From: Pseudomonas mandelii
GTDB taxonomy: Bacteria > Pseudomonadota > Gammaproteobacteria > Pseudomonadales > Pseudomonadaceae
DNA length: 34,120 bases
Assembly (NCBI RefSeq): GCF_002251635.1
Contig: NZ_NMOJ01000186.1
Location: forward strand, 32,315-66,434
Direction of reading: 5' to 3'
The notes beneath the pieces were generated by a model. That model made no database searches. It was not told the DNA's origin and saw only the letters and a list, made by a program, of their open reading frames with translations. The translations under genes and the position numbers were made by a program. Each line of letters starts with the position of its first letter. The first letter of the stretch is position 1. This document shows, piece after piece, positions 21,934-30,454 of this stretch.

Positions 21934-21956
21934 CTGACCTGAACCCTTCAGGTCAG
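21934..21956. promoter_or_regulatory. Perfect 10-bp palindrome upstream of an SDR gene
   Basis: CTGACCTGAA (21934-21943), spacer CCC, TTCAGGTCAG (21947-21956), 27 bases before the chosen SDR start. It may be an operator or an RNA hairpin near the ribosome-binding site. A weaker dyad ATCCA-CCCTGA-TGGAT lies at 21856-21871. Confidence 0.55.
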
Positions 21957-21983
21957 GCTCTTCAGGCACTAGGAACAATGACC

Positions 21984-22739
21984 ATGTCCGACAGACTCGA
22001 CGGCAAAATCGCACTTATCACCGGCGCTACCAGCGGCATCGGCCTGGCCACCGCCAAACTTTTTGCAGCGCAAGGTGCGTATGTCTACATCACCGGACGC
22101 AACGCGGAATCACTGAAGACAGCGCAGGACGAAATCGGCGCTAACGTGACTTGCATACAGGCAGATTCGACCCATATTGCTGATCTGGATCACGTGGTCG
22201 AACAGATCAAGGCCGAGGCAGGCCGCATTGATGTGTTGTATGCAAACGCTGGTGGCGGCACGCTGCTGACCTTGGGGCAGATCACCGAGCAGCAGGTCGA
22301 CGATACCTTCGGGCTAAATGTCAAAGCGCTGATCTTCACCGTCCAAAAAGCCCTGCCACTACTAGTCTCCGGCTCATCGGTCATCCTTGCAGGGTCAAGC
22401 GCCAGCATCGCCGGAACTGCTGCCTTCAGCGTCTACTCTGCGTCCAAGGCAGCGGTGCGCAATCTGGCGCGCAGCTGGATTCTTGACCTCAAAGGCACCG
22501 GCATTCGGGTCAATGTGTTGAGCCCGGGCCCCGTCCGCACGCCGGCACTTTTGGAATATGCAGGTGACGATCCTGCGCAGCAGCAAGGCATGCTCGATTA
22601 CTTGGGCACCATTGTCCCGATGGGGCGAGTCGGTGAAGCGGATGAGATCGCCAAAGCAGCCCTGTTTCTGGCCAGTGACGACTCAAGTTTCATCAATGGT
22701 GCCGAAATTTTTGCAGACGGTGGCATGGTGCAGGTCTGA
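21984..22739 (+). CDS. SDR family oxidoreductase (paralogue of 19351 gene)
   Basis: The 251-aa protein begins MSDRLDGKIALITGATSGIG and has the TGATSGIG nucleotide motif, YANAGGG, GSSAS and YSASKAA (catalytic Tyr and Lys), ending INGAEIFADGGMVQV. The ATG at 21984 has AGGA nine bases upstream; the ATG six bases earlier is too close to it, and a much longer frame starting at 21873 has no SD. ITGRNAESL suggests NADP(H). It follows the hxlR gene on the same strand with a 205-bp gap holding a perfect palindrome, so it probably has its own promoter and operator. Its substrate is unknown. Confidence 0.9.
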   Translation: MSDRLDGKIALITGATSGIGLATAKLFAAQGAYVYITGRNAESLKTAQDEIGANVTCIQADSTHIADLDHVVEQIKAEAGRIDVLYANAGGGTLLTLGQITEQQVDDTFGLNVKALIFTVQKALPLLVSGSSVILAGSSASIAGTAAFSVYSASKAAVRNLARSWILDLKGTGIRVNVLSPGPVRTPALLEYAGDDPAQQQGMLDYLGTIVPMGRVGEADEIAKAALFLASDDSSFINGAEIFADGGMVQV

Positions 22740-22761
22740 CCCGCTCATTTGCAAGCTTGCA

Positions 22762-22783
22762 CCCGTTGCTAGTTAGCAGCGGG
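22762..22783. terminator. Hairpin between convergent SDR and MFS genes
   Basis: CCCGTTGCTA (22762-22771), loop GT, TAGCAGCGGG (22774-22783), a 10-bp stem with one G-U pair. It lies in the 99-bp gap between two convergent genes. It overlaps an alternative stem GGGTG-AG-CACCC (22781-22792). There is no clear U tract, so it is a candidate bidirectional barrier only. Confidence 0.4.
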
Positions 22784-22838
22784 TGAGCACCCACTGCCAG
22801 GGGGAACAGGTACGCCAAAAATGCTGACTTGATGCGTG

Positions 22839-24041
22839 CTATTCCACCCGCGTGAGCGGAAATCGCATCCAGATCCATGCCCCGCCAACCAACACGCCAG
22901 CAGCGCCCAGCCAGAGCGCACTTGCAACACCGTACTGATCGATAGCGATGCCGCCGAGCAAAGCACCCGCGCCCATAGCCAATTGCCCTATGGAAACGAA
23001 TAGAGCGGCAGCCGTCTCCAGACGTTCAGGCGCTGCACTGAAGATCCAGCTCTGAATGGCGATAGGCAACATCCCAAACCCTAGTCCCCAGGTCACCACC
23101 GCTATTATGACGACTAGCGGATGTTCACCCGTACAGACCAGTAATAGCATCGAGCAGCCCAGTAGCAGTGCGGTGCTCAATACTGCCAGGCGCACATCAC
23201 GTTCGACGCACCAGCCGCACAGTACATTGCCAAAGATTCCTGCCACACCGTACCCCAGCAAGAGAAGACTTAGCTGCGCGGATTCGATCCCACTGATCTG
23301 GTTCAGATAGGGTGTGATGTACGTGTACGCTGCGAACTGTCCGGTAAATATCAAGACCACGGCCACCAACCCTACCTGTACCTTCGGTATGCGCAGTACG
23401 GCTGGCAGTTGTGAAGCTCCGGACAATTGCTCCGGGCGGATCCTTGGAAGCAGCAACATCAACGCGATTACCACCAAGCAGCCCAAGACGGCAGACACAG
23501 CAAAAGCCGCCCGCCAACCGAACGCGCCGCCTAGCAGCGTCCCTGCTGGAACCCCGAGAACTGTCCCCAAGGTCACGCCCGAGAAAACGATGGAGGTTGC
23601 CCTACCGACCGCGTCGGGTCGAAGCCTGGGCCCTAGAGCAACGCCTATGGTCCAGAATCCACCCACCGCAATACCGAGCAAAACTCGGCCCAGCAACAGC
23701 ACGTACAGTTCGGTGGCGGTCGCAACGAGGACATTGGAAATGATCAGAAGGCTGAGCAGCACCCACAGCACGTATCGTCGATCAAAGGTTCGGGCCAGGC
23801 TGATAGTCAGAAACGCTGAACAGGCGGCGACGATACCCGGGATGGTAATCACAAGACCCGCGCGTCCTTCACTGATCGCCAGGTCATTGGCTATTTGGGG
23901 CAAGAGGCCAACTGGCAAAAACTCTGCCGTGACCAAAGCGAAAGCTCCTACCCCGATGGCGGCAACTGCGCTCCAGGGAGCAGGAGTTTCATGCAGCGCC
24001 ACAGGCGTGGATGAATCTGCTTCAACTACATGCTGCGTCAT
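22839..24041 (-). CDS. MFS transporter, DHA1 (AraJ-like) family
   Basis: The 400-aa protein fits 12 membrane segments. Its first helix is GVGAFALVTAEFLPVGLLPQ, typical of DHA1 sugar/drug exporters such as AraJ and PbuE, followed by RTFDRRYVLW (motif A loop) and VTLGTVLGVPAGTLLGGAFG (motif C, an exporter mark). GGA lies about nine bases before the ATG. It is encoded on the minus strand after the SDR at 24105-24854, with a 63-bp gap, so the two are probably one operon controlled from the divergent AraC region. Confidence 0.88.
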   Translation of the reverse strand: MTQHVVEADSSTPVALHETPAPWSAVAAIGVGAFALVTAEFLPVGLLPQIANDLAISEGRAGLVITIPGIVAACSAFLTISLARTFDRRYVLWVLLSLLIISNVLVATATELYVLLLGRVLLGIAVGGFWTIGVALGPRLRPDAVGRATSIVFSGVTLGTVLGVPAGTLLGGAFGWRAAFAVSAVLGCLVVIALMLLLPRIRPEQLSGASQLPAVLRIPKVQVGLVAVVLIFTGQFAAYTYITPYLNQISGIESAQLSLLLLGYGVAGIFGNVLCGWCVERDVRLAVLSTALLLGCSMLLLVCTGEHPLVVIIAVVTWGLGFGMLPIAIQSWIFSAAPERLETAAALFVSIGQLAMGAGALLGGIAIDQYGVASALWLGAAGVLVGGAWIWMRFPLTRVE

Positions 24042-24104
24042 AATCTGAATTCCAAAAAACCTTCAGGCACACGCTTCCGTGCGCCTTCGGTTTAACCAGT
24101 CGCG

Positions 24105-24854
24105 TTAGTAACCAACGCCGCGAACACCGCCTGACGCCCTGATGGATTCGCCTGTCACCCAGTGCGACTCTTCAGATGCCAAAAACACTGCCAAAGGTGC
24201 GATGTCTTCAGGCTCTCCGAAGCGACCCAACGGAGTACCCGCAAGAAGCTTTTCGCCCAATTCACCGGCAAAATTCCCGTCAGTAGCCGGGGTGTTCGTA
24301 TGCCCTGGCAAGATCGAGTTGACCCTGATGCCACGCGGTCCCAGCTCCCTGGCCAGTGCAAAGGTCAAGGTATCGACCGCGCCCTTGGTCGCCGAGTACA
24401 CGCTCGAAGCCAGGTAGGGATCGGTGCTGAGGATCGAGCTGATATTGATGATGCTGCTTTTCGGCCCTAGCAATTTGACGGCCTCACGTACCGCAAGAAG
24501 GTAGCCCAGCACATTCAGATTGAATTGCTTGTGGAATGCTTCTTCGGTCAGGTCATCGATCATCTGGAACACCGCGACGCCGGCGTTGTTGACCAGAACA
24601 TCAAGGGTGCCGTACTTCGTCCGGACCGTGTCAAACAGGCGCACAACATCGGCTGCCTGGCTCATGTCTGCCTGTACGGCGAAGGCTGAGCCGCCGTGCT
24701 CTGTGATATGAGCCACCACGGCATCGGCGTCAGGCTTACTGGAGGCGTAGTTGACGATGACCGTTGCGCCCTGCGCACCCAATGCTTTGGCGATTCCGGC
24801 GCCTATGCCTTTCGACGCACCGGTGACAACTGCTATTTTTCCTTCGAGTTTCAT
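24105..24854 (-). CDS. SDR family oxidoreductase (first AraC-linked unit)
   Basis: The 249-aa classical SDR begins MKLEGKIAVVTGASKGIGAG with TGASKGIG (12-19), and has LVNNAGVA, SSIINISS and YSATKGA (catalytic Tyr and Lys). It resembles FabG-like glucose/3-ketoacyl reductases, ending GESIRASGGVRGVGY. The ATG is preferred to one 132 bases upstream because AAGG lies seven bases before it. It is the first gene of a probable two-gene unit with the DHA1 exporter and is divergent from the AraC gene at 25049, with the 21-bp-spaced direct repeats between them. Confidence 0.9.
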   Translation of the reverse strand: MKLEGKIAVVTGASKGIGAGIAKALGAQGATVIVNYASSKPDADAVVAHITEHGGSAFAVQADMSQAADVVRLFDTVRTKYGTLDVLVNNAGVAVFQMIDDLTEEAFHKQFNLNVLGYLLAVREAVKLLGPKSSIINISSILSTDPYLASSVYSATKGAVDTLTFALARELGPRGIRVNSILPGHTNTPATDGNFAGELGEKLLAGTPLGRFGEPEDIAPLAVFLASEESHWVTGESIRASGGVRGVGY

Positions 24855-24969
24855 AACGTGACCTTTTTGAAGTTGATTGATATGAGGGCTTTGTTGCTGT
24901 CGGATCGTGAATGACTGAAATGCAACGAACTGCGTGCCATCAGTATTCCGGTAACGGACACACCAACGT

Positions 24970-24995
24970 TTGCCGGTTATTCGCACATCCTTGCC
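24970..24995. promoter_or_regulatory. Direct repeats 21 bp apart, candidate AraC site (unit 1)
   Basis: TTGCC occurs at 24970-24974 and 24991-24995, exactly 21 bp apart, each followed by a TATTC-like sequence (GGTTATTC, TATTCTTC). Tandem half-sites two helical turns apart are the usual binding arrangement of AraC-family proteins. The site lies between the divergent SDR and AraC genes. Confidence 0.5.
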
Positions 24996-25048
24996 TATTC
25001 TTCTCAGTTGGCTTGCTATGCCCAGGGATATAGCTCACGGTGAGAGGC

Positions 25049-25942
25049 ATGGAAAAACCAATGGCAGAACTGCGCAGCATCGTGATGCGCGCACAAGACA
25101 AGTGGACCGAAACCGGATTGCCCCGTGTGGCCATGGTCCGGGCCGAGGCCTGTGCGGATCAGGTCTATCAGCCGATGCTGCATCTGGTGCTTCAGGGCAC
25201 CAAGACTCTGTCGATAGGGGAAGAAGTTTCCAGGTATCCGGCAGGCAGCTATTTTTTGGTGCCTGTCGATGTACCCGCTACGGGCCAGATTCAGCCCGGC
25301 GCAGCGGATCAACCCTATCTCGCGGTCAGCCTGACCCTGGAGCCCGATGTGATCGCTATGCTGCTGATGGATGAGGGCAAGACGCCAAGGGCGCCGCAAA
25401 ATTCGTGTTTCGAGGGTGTGCTCGCGCCGGCTGAAATGATTGATGCCTGGTTACGTATGATGCGGCTCATGGATCGCCCGCATGAGGCTGTGGTACTGGC
25501 GCCGATGATCGAGCGCGAGATTTTGTTCCGTGCATTGCAGGGGCCACTGGGCGGTATTCTTCGTGACGTTGCGCGACCGGATGGCCGGATGACACAAATC
25601 CGCCGTGTCACCCAGTGGATTCGTGAGCACTACACCGAGCCTTTTCGCGTCGAGCCGCTCGCGCTCATGTCTGACATGAGCGTGGCCGCCTTCTACCGGC
25701 ACTTCAAATCGGTGACGGCCATGACACCGATCCAATATCAGAAGCGCCTGCGCTTGCTTAGGGCTCGCTGGTTGCTGCTGTTCGATACGCTGGATGCGAC
25801 GTCCATTGCCTACACCGTAGGCTATGAAAGCGCGTCGCAATTCAATCGAGAGTACGCTCGGTTATTTGGCCTGCCACCTGCGCGGGATGCGGCAAGATTC
25901 AGGTCGCCCGCCCCCGCCAGTGAGCTGACAGCCGCCTCTTGA
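25049..25942 (+). CDS. AraC-family transcriptional regulator (unit 1)
   Basis: The 297-aa protein has an AraC_N-type domain (PF06719-like, residues about 20-190: RVAMVRAEACADQVYQPMLH, LVLQGTKTLSIGEE) and a C-terminal double HTH (about 195-285: EPLALMSDMSVAAFYRHFKS, YESASQFNREYARLFG). These regulators usually activate a divergent oxidoreductase operon. The start is uncertain: GTG at 25040, ATG at 25049 and ATG at 25061 are all possible; 25049 is chosen for its nearby GAGAGG. It is paralogous to the AraC at 28226-29119. It faces the SDR/MFS unit and is convergent with the saccharopine-dehydrogenase-like gene. Confidence 0.88.
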   Translation: MEKPMAELRSIVMRAQDKWTETGLPRVAMVRAEACADQVYQPMLHLVLQGTKTLSIGEEVSRYPAGSYFLVPVDVPATGQIQPGAADQPYLAVSLTLEPDVIAMLLMDEGKTPRAPQNSCFEGVLAPAEMIDAWLRMMRLMDRPHEAVVLAPMIEREILFRALQGPLGGILRDVARPDGRMTQIRRVTQWIREHYTEPFRVEPLALMSDMSVAAFYRHFKSVTAMTPIQYQKRLRLLRARWLLLFDTLDATSIAYTVGYESASQFNREYARLFGLPPARDAARFRSPAPASELTAAS

Positions 25943-25958
25943 GCGACCGCCTCCATTC

Positions 25959-26927
25959 TTACAGGTCGCTGATCACCGTCCCCGCAATGCTCTCGGCAAA
26001 TCCACCACCGAAGACCTGTGCTGGGGTTGCAAATCCAGGCCGTCGCTCACCTTCCAATACGCGACGGGCTGCTTCGACGGCCGCCAGCGGCGTATAGGAA
26101 TAACCATTCACGGTTTCGATCACAGACCGTGCGATTGCACCATCGGCGCCAGTGACCTCAACCACCGCACGCGCCCGATGAGCATCCCTCTCCTCTGACG
26201 TTGGACCATCAGGCAGTTGGGATAGATCACCTTCTGGAAACGCATCGCCCGCGATATGCACGAACATCGCAATATTAGGAATGCCGGTCGAATGCCAGCC
26301 GGTTACCAGATCACCGAAAGACAGCGGCACGCAGAGAACCGGACCGTCACCGAAATCGAAGTGACGCGGTTGCGCATCCGGCGCAGGAACGAGTACGCCG
26401 TCGACCCGCACCATCAATCCCGCACCGATGATCTCGCCAACGCTATTGGCCGATCCGCGGGACATGGAGCCTGCGACCTGCAGCGCGATCCGTAGCGACT
26501 GCGGCTGTTCGACGCGACGGGCAACGTGCAGGGCGAGGCAGTCCGTGGGGACAACGTCCCAGCCGACGCCAGGCAACAGCATCACACCGGCGTCCTCGCC
26601 CAACCGCTCCGCCAGCCGGTAAACGTTGATTTCGGCAGTGATGTCGAGATAGTCGACCCCGGCCTCGAGGCAGGCCCGCATCAACGGTTCTGCCGTCAGC
26701 ACAAACGGGCCGGCGCAGTTCAACAGGACGGTGACGCCGCTCAGCGCTTGCGCCGTTTGAACGTCGGGCGTGAAGGTGCGATAGGGCACGTTCAGTTGCC
26801 GGGCAAGCGCGGCAAGGCGCTGGTGATTGCGCCCGGCGATTTCGAATGTCAGGCCGAGCGCTTTCGCCCGCCCTGCTGCCATACGACCGGTATAGCCTGT
26901 GGCTCCGTAGATCAGAAGTGTGCTCAT
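25959..26927 (-). CDS. Saccharopine dehydrogenase-like / trans-acting enoyl reductase-like protein
   Basis: The 322-aa protein begins MSTLLIYGATGYTGRMAAGR, a Rossmann fold with GATGYTG, then LLNCAGPFV and ACLEAGVDYLDITAE, the typical stretches of the saccharopine dehydrogenase superfamily, including trans-acting enoyl reductases. The start at 26927 is chosen because its ATG overlaps the stop of the VOC gene (ATGA, 26924-26927). A longer version would add only MAARP. It is the last gene of the minus-strand operon SDR-VOC-this gene and should use NAD(P)H; the substrate is unknown. It is convergent with the AraC gene of unit 1; an AGCGACC/GGTCGCT hairpin (25942-25970) lies across the gap. Confidence 0.82.
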   Translation of the reverse strand: MSTLLIYGATGYTGRMAAGRAKALGLTFEIAGRNHQRLAALARQLNVPYRTFTPDVQTAQALSGVTVLLNCAGPFVLTAEPLMRACLEAGVDYLDITAEINVYRLAERLGEDAGVMLLPGVGWDVVPTDCLALHVARRVEQPQSLRIALQVAGSMSRGSANSVGEIIGAGLMVRVDGVLVPAPDAQPRHFDFGDGPVLCVPLSFGDLVTGWHSTGIPNIAMFVHIAGDAFPEGDLSQLPDGPTSEERDAHRARAVVEVTGADGAIARSVIETVNGYSYTPLAAVEAARRVLEGERRPGFATPAQVFGGGFAESIAGTVISDL

Positions 26928-27325
26928 TGGACGTGCTGCCATTTTTTGTAGACGAATTCGAGGCTGTACCCATCCGGGTCCAGCACATTTGCAGCGTAGT
27001 AATCGGGGTCGTAGTGCAAGCGTGCGCCAGGCGAGCCGTTGTCGACCGCACCCTGATTCATGGCAGCGGCATAGGCGGCGTCAACTTCAGCCTTGCTGTT
27101 TGCGACAAAGCCAACATGTACCGCGCGCCCTTCGACAACTCCCTCACGCAACCAGAAGAACATCCGGCCGTTGGCGCCGAAGCCTTTTAGGTCAGGATGA
27201 CCCGGCGGGCCGTCCTTGCCGTCGTAGTCCAGGCGCGCGGTGATACCCAACGGGGTCAGGGCAGTTTCGTAGAAACGGATGGACCGGGCGATATCGCTCA
27301 CGGACAAAAAAATATGATCCAGCAT
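26924..27325 (-). CDS. VOC (glyoxalase/bleomycin resistance) family protein
   Basis: The 133-aa protein is a single VOC domain: MLDHIFLSVSDIARSIRFYE, GRAVHVGFVA, DPDYYAANVLDPDGYSLEFV. Conserved metal-type positions are present (His4 and the Glu of YSLEFV), and the protein could be a glyoxalase-I-like lyase or dioxygenase-type enzyme. GAGGA lies seven bases before the ATG. It is the second gene of the minus-strand operon, 18 bp after the SDR and overlapping the next gene by four bases, so translation of the three is probably coupled. Confidence 0.9.
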   Translation of the reverse strand: MLDHIFLSVSDIARSIRFYETALTPLGITARLDYDGKDGPPGHPDLKGFGANGRMFFWLREGVVEGRAVHVGFVANSKAEVDAAYAAAMNQGAVDNGSPGARLHYDPDYYAANVLDPDGYSLEFVYKKWQHVQ

Positions 27326-27343
27326 GGCAAAATCCTCACGTAT

Positions 27344-28087
27344 TCAGATGTTGTAGCCGCCGGAAACTTCGAGGGTCTGGGCATTGATCCAAGCGCCCTC
27401 CTCGGACAGCAACATGGCGATGACGCGCGCGACGTCTTCCGGCTCGCCGACCCGGCCGAGTGCCGTTTGCGCCGCCAGAATCGCCTCGAACTCATCGTTC
27501 AGTCCGCCACCCAATTCGGTACGGATGGCGCCGGGTGATACGGCGTTGGCCCGTATGCGCCGCTCGCCGAACTCTTTGGCCATGTAACGGGTGAGCACTT
27601 CGAGCCCGCCCTTAAACGCAGCATAGGGCGCCACACCAGCGGTGGCGACGCGGGTGGTGGCACTGGTCAGATTGACGATACTGGCGTTTTCCGCGAACAG
27701 CGGCAGTAGTGTCTGGGTGAGGAAAAACGGACCTTTGAGGTGCACGTTGAACAGGCCATCGAACTGCGCTTCGGTGACAGTTGCCAAGGGATTGAACAGG
27801 CCGTAGCCGGCGTTGTTGACCAGGCCACTCAGCGTGGTGGCATCCCAGGTGTCCCGTAAGGTCAGTACCACTGACTGCCGAAACGCCTCGAAGCTGCCAA
27901 CATCAGACACGTCGAGCTTGAGAGCGACAGCCTTGCCACCGACTCGCTCGATGCGTTCCACGACCGTAGCGGCAGCCTGGGGATTAGTGTTGTAGGTCAG
28001 GATGACCCCCATACCACGCTGAGCAATGTGCTCGGCGGCACTGGCACCGATTCCACGGCTGCCACCGGTAATGACGATGACGCTCAT
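27344..28087 (-). CDS. SDR family oxidoreductase (second AraC-linked unit)
   Basis: The 247-aa SDR starts MSVIVITGGSRGIGASAAEH, with TGGSRGIG, LVNNAGYG, IVNLTSATTR and the catalytic YAAFKGG; it ends NAQTLEVSGGYNI. The loop after the second strand (TYNTNPQAAATV) resembles FabG-like reductases. GAGGA lies seven bases before the ATG. It is the first gene of the operon SDR-VOC-saccharopine-dehydrogenase-like and is divergent from the AraC gene at 28226, with 21-bp-spaced direct repeats in the gap. Confidence 0.9.
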   Translation of the reverse strand: MSVIVITGGSRGIGASAAEHIAQRGMGVILTYNTNPQAAATVVERIERVGGKAVALKLDVSDVGSFEAFRQSVVLTLRDTWDATTLSGLVNNAGYGLFNPLATVTEAQFDGLFNVHLKGPFFLTQTLLPLFAENASIVNLTSATTRVATAGVAPYAAFKGGLEVLTRYMAKEFGERRIRANAVSPGAIRTELGGGLNDEFEAILAAQTALGRVGEPEDVARVIAMLLSEEGAWINAQTLEVSGGYNI

Positions 28088-28149
28088 CTGATGTTCCTCT
28101 GTGGTTCATATGTGCCCCCACAGTACTTACCATGGTCGCCAGGGTCGTA

Positions 28150-28179
28150 CCTGTTTCTACTTGAAACCTGCCTGTTTCT
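28150..28179. promoter_or_regulatory. Direct repeats 21 bp apart, candidate AraC site (unit 2)
   Basis: CCTGTTTCT occurs identically at 28150-28158 and 28171-28179, exactly 21 bp apart, in the 138-bp gap between the divergent SDR and AraC genes. Nine identical bases in this arrangement make a strong candidate for tandem AraC half-sites. Confidence 0.65.
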
Positions 28180-28225
28180 GCTTTTCGCTTGCACGGCGGC
28201 GGGTTCTGCCGGCAGCATGCCCAGC

Positions 28226-29119
28226 ATGAACAATCAACTGAATGAACTCAGGTCGCTCGCGGCCAAGGCTGAAAATCGCCGTACCGAAACGGGCATTCCC
28301 CGTGTGGCCATGGTTCAGGGAAAAATCCCCGAGCACATGCTGGCGGCGGTCTACGACCCAATGATCAATGTGATCCTGCAAGGCAGTAAGAGCATGACCG
28401 TGGGGGATCGGACGCTTCGGTATGACCCTGCGACCTATTTCGTCATGTCCATTGATTTGCCAGCGGTGGGATCTGTGCATCCGAGCGTCTCGGGAGAACC
28501 TTACTTGGCAGTCAGTCTGACGCTAGATCCGACAGTGTTGTCGACGCTATTTGCCGACCTGCCCAAACCTGTCGGCCGCGTCGAGCACAATCTTGGGTTT
28601 TCAGTCGCACCAGTCACAACCGACCTGATGGATGCCTGGGTGCGAATGCTGCGATTGATGGGCGACCCGGACGCCATCGCAGCCCTGGCCCCGGTGTACG
28701 AGCGAGAAATTATCTTCCGTGTACTCCAGGGCCCCCATGGCTGGATGTTGCGGGAGATCGCAGCGCCGGATACTGCGATGGCCCGAGTCAACATGGCAAT
28801 CCAGTGGATCCGCCGTGACTTCGCGGAGCCAATTGGGGTGGAACGCTTGGCGGAACGAGCATCAATGAGCGTCTCGGCGTTTCACCGCCACTTCAAGGCA
28901 GTCACCAATCTGAGCCCTTTGCAGTATCAGAAACGGGTTCGCCTGCTCCAGGCCAGAACGCTGATGGTGGCCAATGCCAAGAGCGTCATGGCTGCTGCCT
29001 TCGAGGTCGGCTATGAAAGCGCGACGCAATTCAGTAGGGATTATGCACGGGTGTTTGGGCTTCCTCCTGCACAAGATGCCGGGAGGATCCTCGGGGATAC
29101 GCGAGCCATCAGACCCTAA
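28226..29119 (+). CDS. AraC-family transcriptional regulator (unit 2)
   Basis: The 297-aa protein (MNNQLNELRSLAAKAENRRT..) has the same AraC_N-type domain (RVAMVQGKIPEHMLAAVYDP, INVILQGSKSMTVGD) and C-terminal double HTH (ERASMSVSAFHRHFKAVTNL, YESATQFSRDYARVFG) as the regulator at 25049. The two are clear paralogues. The start is aligned with the paralogue; an ATG nine bases earlier is an alternative, and neither has a good SD. The much longer open frame starting at 28028 would read through the divergent SDR and the operator. It probably activates the SDR-VOC-saccharopine operon. Confidence 0.87.
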   Translation: MNNQLNELRSLAAKAENRRTETGIPRVAMVQGKIPEHMLAAVYDPMINVILQGSKSMTVGDRTLRYDPATYFVMSIDLPAVGSVHPSVSGEPYLAVSLTLDPTVLSTLFADLPKPVGRVEHNLGFSVAPVTTDLMDAWVRMLRLMGDPDAIAALAPVYEREIIFRVLQGPHGWMLREIAAPDTAMARVNMAIQWIRRDFAEPIGVERLAERASMSVSAFHRHFKAVTNLSPLQYQKRVRLLQARTLMVANAKSVMAAAFEVGYESATQFSRDYARVFGLPPAQDAGRILGDTRAIRP

Positions 29120-29203
29120 TCAGTAGGCGGATTAGGTAAGCGGCTGGAATAGGTCTATGACCGGCACCTATCGGTCCAGAGTGTAAAAACGCGCTGATGC
29201 ACT

Positions 29204-29222
29204 GTCGGCTCGCAGCGCCGAC
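29204..29222. terminator. Hairpin between convergent AraC genes
   Basis: GTCGGC (29204-29209), 7-nt loop, GCCGAC (29217-29222), followed by GGTTGTTAG. Another stem, CTAATC/GATTAG (29116-29135), overlaps the stop of the upstream AraC gene. Both are modest candidates in the 140-bp gap between convergent genes. Confidence 0.4.
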
Positions 29223-29259
29223 GGTTGTTAGCTGAGTAATTCTGTTATGAGGTCGATTA

Positions 29260-30315
29260 CTAGAATTGGTTACTCGGGACGCTTGGAAAAATTCGTTTCC
29301 CCGCTCTAGACCTGAACTCACCCGGCGTGCTTCCACTCCAGCGTGAAAACGCTCGAACAAATGCTGGCGGTTCGCTGAAGAACAGTTTGAAGCTAATGGT
29401 TTTGATTGAGTCTTCAGAGTGATGCAGCAGGTAGATCGCCCGCTCGAACCGTATCTTGTCCACCAGTTCGGAATACTGGACGCCTTCGTCACTGAGGTGC
29501 CGCCGCAGACTTCGCTCCGAGCAGTTGAGCTTCTTAGCCATGTCGGCAGCGTTTGGATAGAAGTCGATGCACGCCAGGATGCTGTTCACTCGGCTTTGCC
29601 AGGACAAAGACGTACGCTGAGCCTGGGCTTCGCGGCATAGCCGCAGATAAACGTGATACGAGTGCGGATTTCGCCGCGCATTGCGCTGCTCAGCCAGCTC
29701 ATTGTCGTAGGTCACATAGGTGTAGTCATGACCGAAAGTCACGGGGCACTCGAACTCGACCGGATAACGCTCGGCATCCACCGGCTCGGGATAGCCGAAT
29801 GCCACTGCGCGCACATAACCATCCGCACCCACGCCGAAAATGTCACGTAGCAGTTGGCGCGTGCCAAGGATGTCGCGGTCGATAAGAAACCGGTACAACG
29901 CGGGCAATCCGCCGACCTGACGGTATCGGATTATCGTCTGACCCGCAGAGAGCGTTCCGATCAGTTCGGGCGCAATCCAGGGATTGGACAGCGGAGAGAA
30001 ACGCCGCGACAAGTAACCGGCATGGCCAAGATTGATCGTGTTTGCCAGCAGTCCACCCAGCACCCCCACGCTATTCACATTGATCAGTCGACCGAGGTCT
30101 AGCCCGGCGGCTGTCCCTCGATAAAGACGCAGAATGTTCTCGTAAATCGTCTGTTCCTGGCGGCTGTTAGGGACTGATTCAGGTAGCGCGAAACTGTCGA
30201 CACTCAGGCCGCTACCAGCCAACACCTCATGCAACGAATACCCCCAGACCTCCATTTGCTCAATGCAGAAGCACATCGGTGCCTGGCTGGCGCAAGGAAA
30301 CATGGAAAGGCTCAT
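29260..30315 (-). CDS. AraC-family regulator with arabinose-binding-type N-domain (unit 3)
   Basis: The 351-aa protein has a long N-terminal domain of the PF12625 type (about 20-210: GYSLHEVLAGSGLSVDSFAL, LGHAGYLSRRFSPLSNPWIA, FECPVTFGHDYTYVTYDNE) and a C-terminal HTH_18 domain (about 245-335: NAADMAKKLNCSERSLRRHL, FKLFFSEPPAFVRAFSRWSG, STPGEFR). Regulators of this type (ArgR/OruR-like group) often activate a divergent catabolic or modification operon. It is divergent from the SDR/VOC-SRPBCC/SDR operon at 30455, with a 139-bp gap. The start is the first ATG; GAGG is 11 bases upstream, so a slightly later start is possible. Confidence 0.88.
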   Translation of the reverse strand: MSLSMFPCASQAPMCFCIEQMEVWGYSLHEVLAGSGLSVDSFALPESVPNSRQEQTIYENILRLYRGTAAGLDLGRLINVNSVGVLGGLLANTINLGHAGYLSRRFSPLSNPWIAPELIGTLSAGQTIIRYRQVGGLPALYRFLIDRDILGTRQLLRDIFGVGADGYVRAVAFGYPEPVDAERYPVEFECPVTFGHDYTYVTYDNELAEQRNARRNPHSYHVYLRLCREAQAQRTSLSWQSRVNSILACIDFYPNAADMAKKLNCSERSLRRHLSDEGVQYSELVDKIRFERAIYLLHHSEDSIKTISFKLFFSEPPAFVRAFSRWSGSTPGEFRSRAGKRIFPSVPSNQF

Positions 30316-30454
30316 AGCGATTTACGCCTCGCAAAAAGGCTATTTAACCTATTTTTGGCCGTAATTATCAATCACCTGACACGTTCGAACATCGCATCGA
30401 AGGGAGCGGCTTGGCTTAATACGTTTGGAGAAAAACAATAATGAGGTAGCTGTC
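30316..30454. promoter_or_regulatory. Divergent promoter region between AraC and SDR operon
   Basis: An AT-rich 139-bp gap that must hold the promoters for both directions. A hairpin-like GGC...GGCC pair (about 30330-30352) is visible, but no convincing operator repeat was found, unlike in the other two AraC-linked gaps. Confidence 0.35.

Noticed and set aside
28028-28225. Upstream extension of the AraC unit 2 gene
   Set aside because: It would overlap the divergent SDR start and the 21-bp direct repeats and encodes an odd hydrophobic stretch; the paralogue lacks it.
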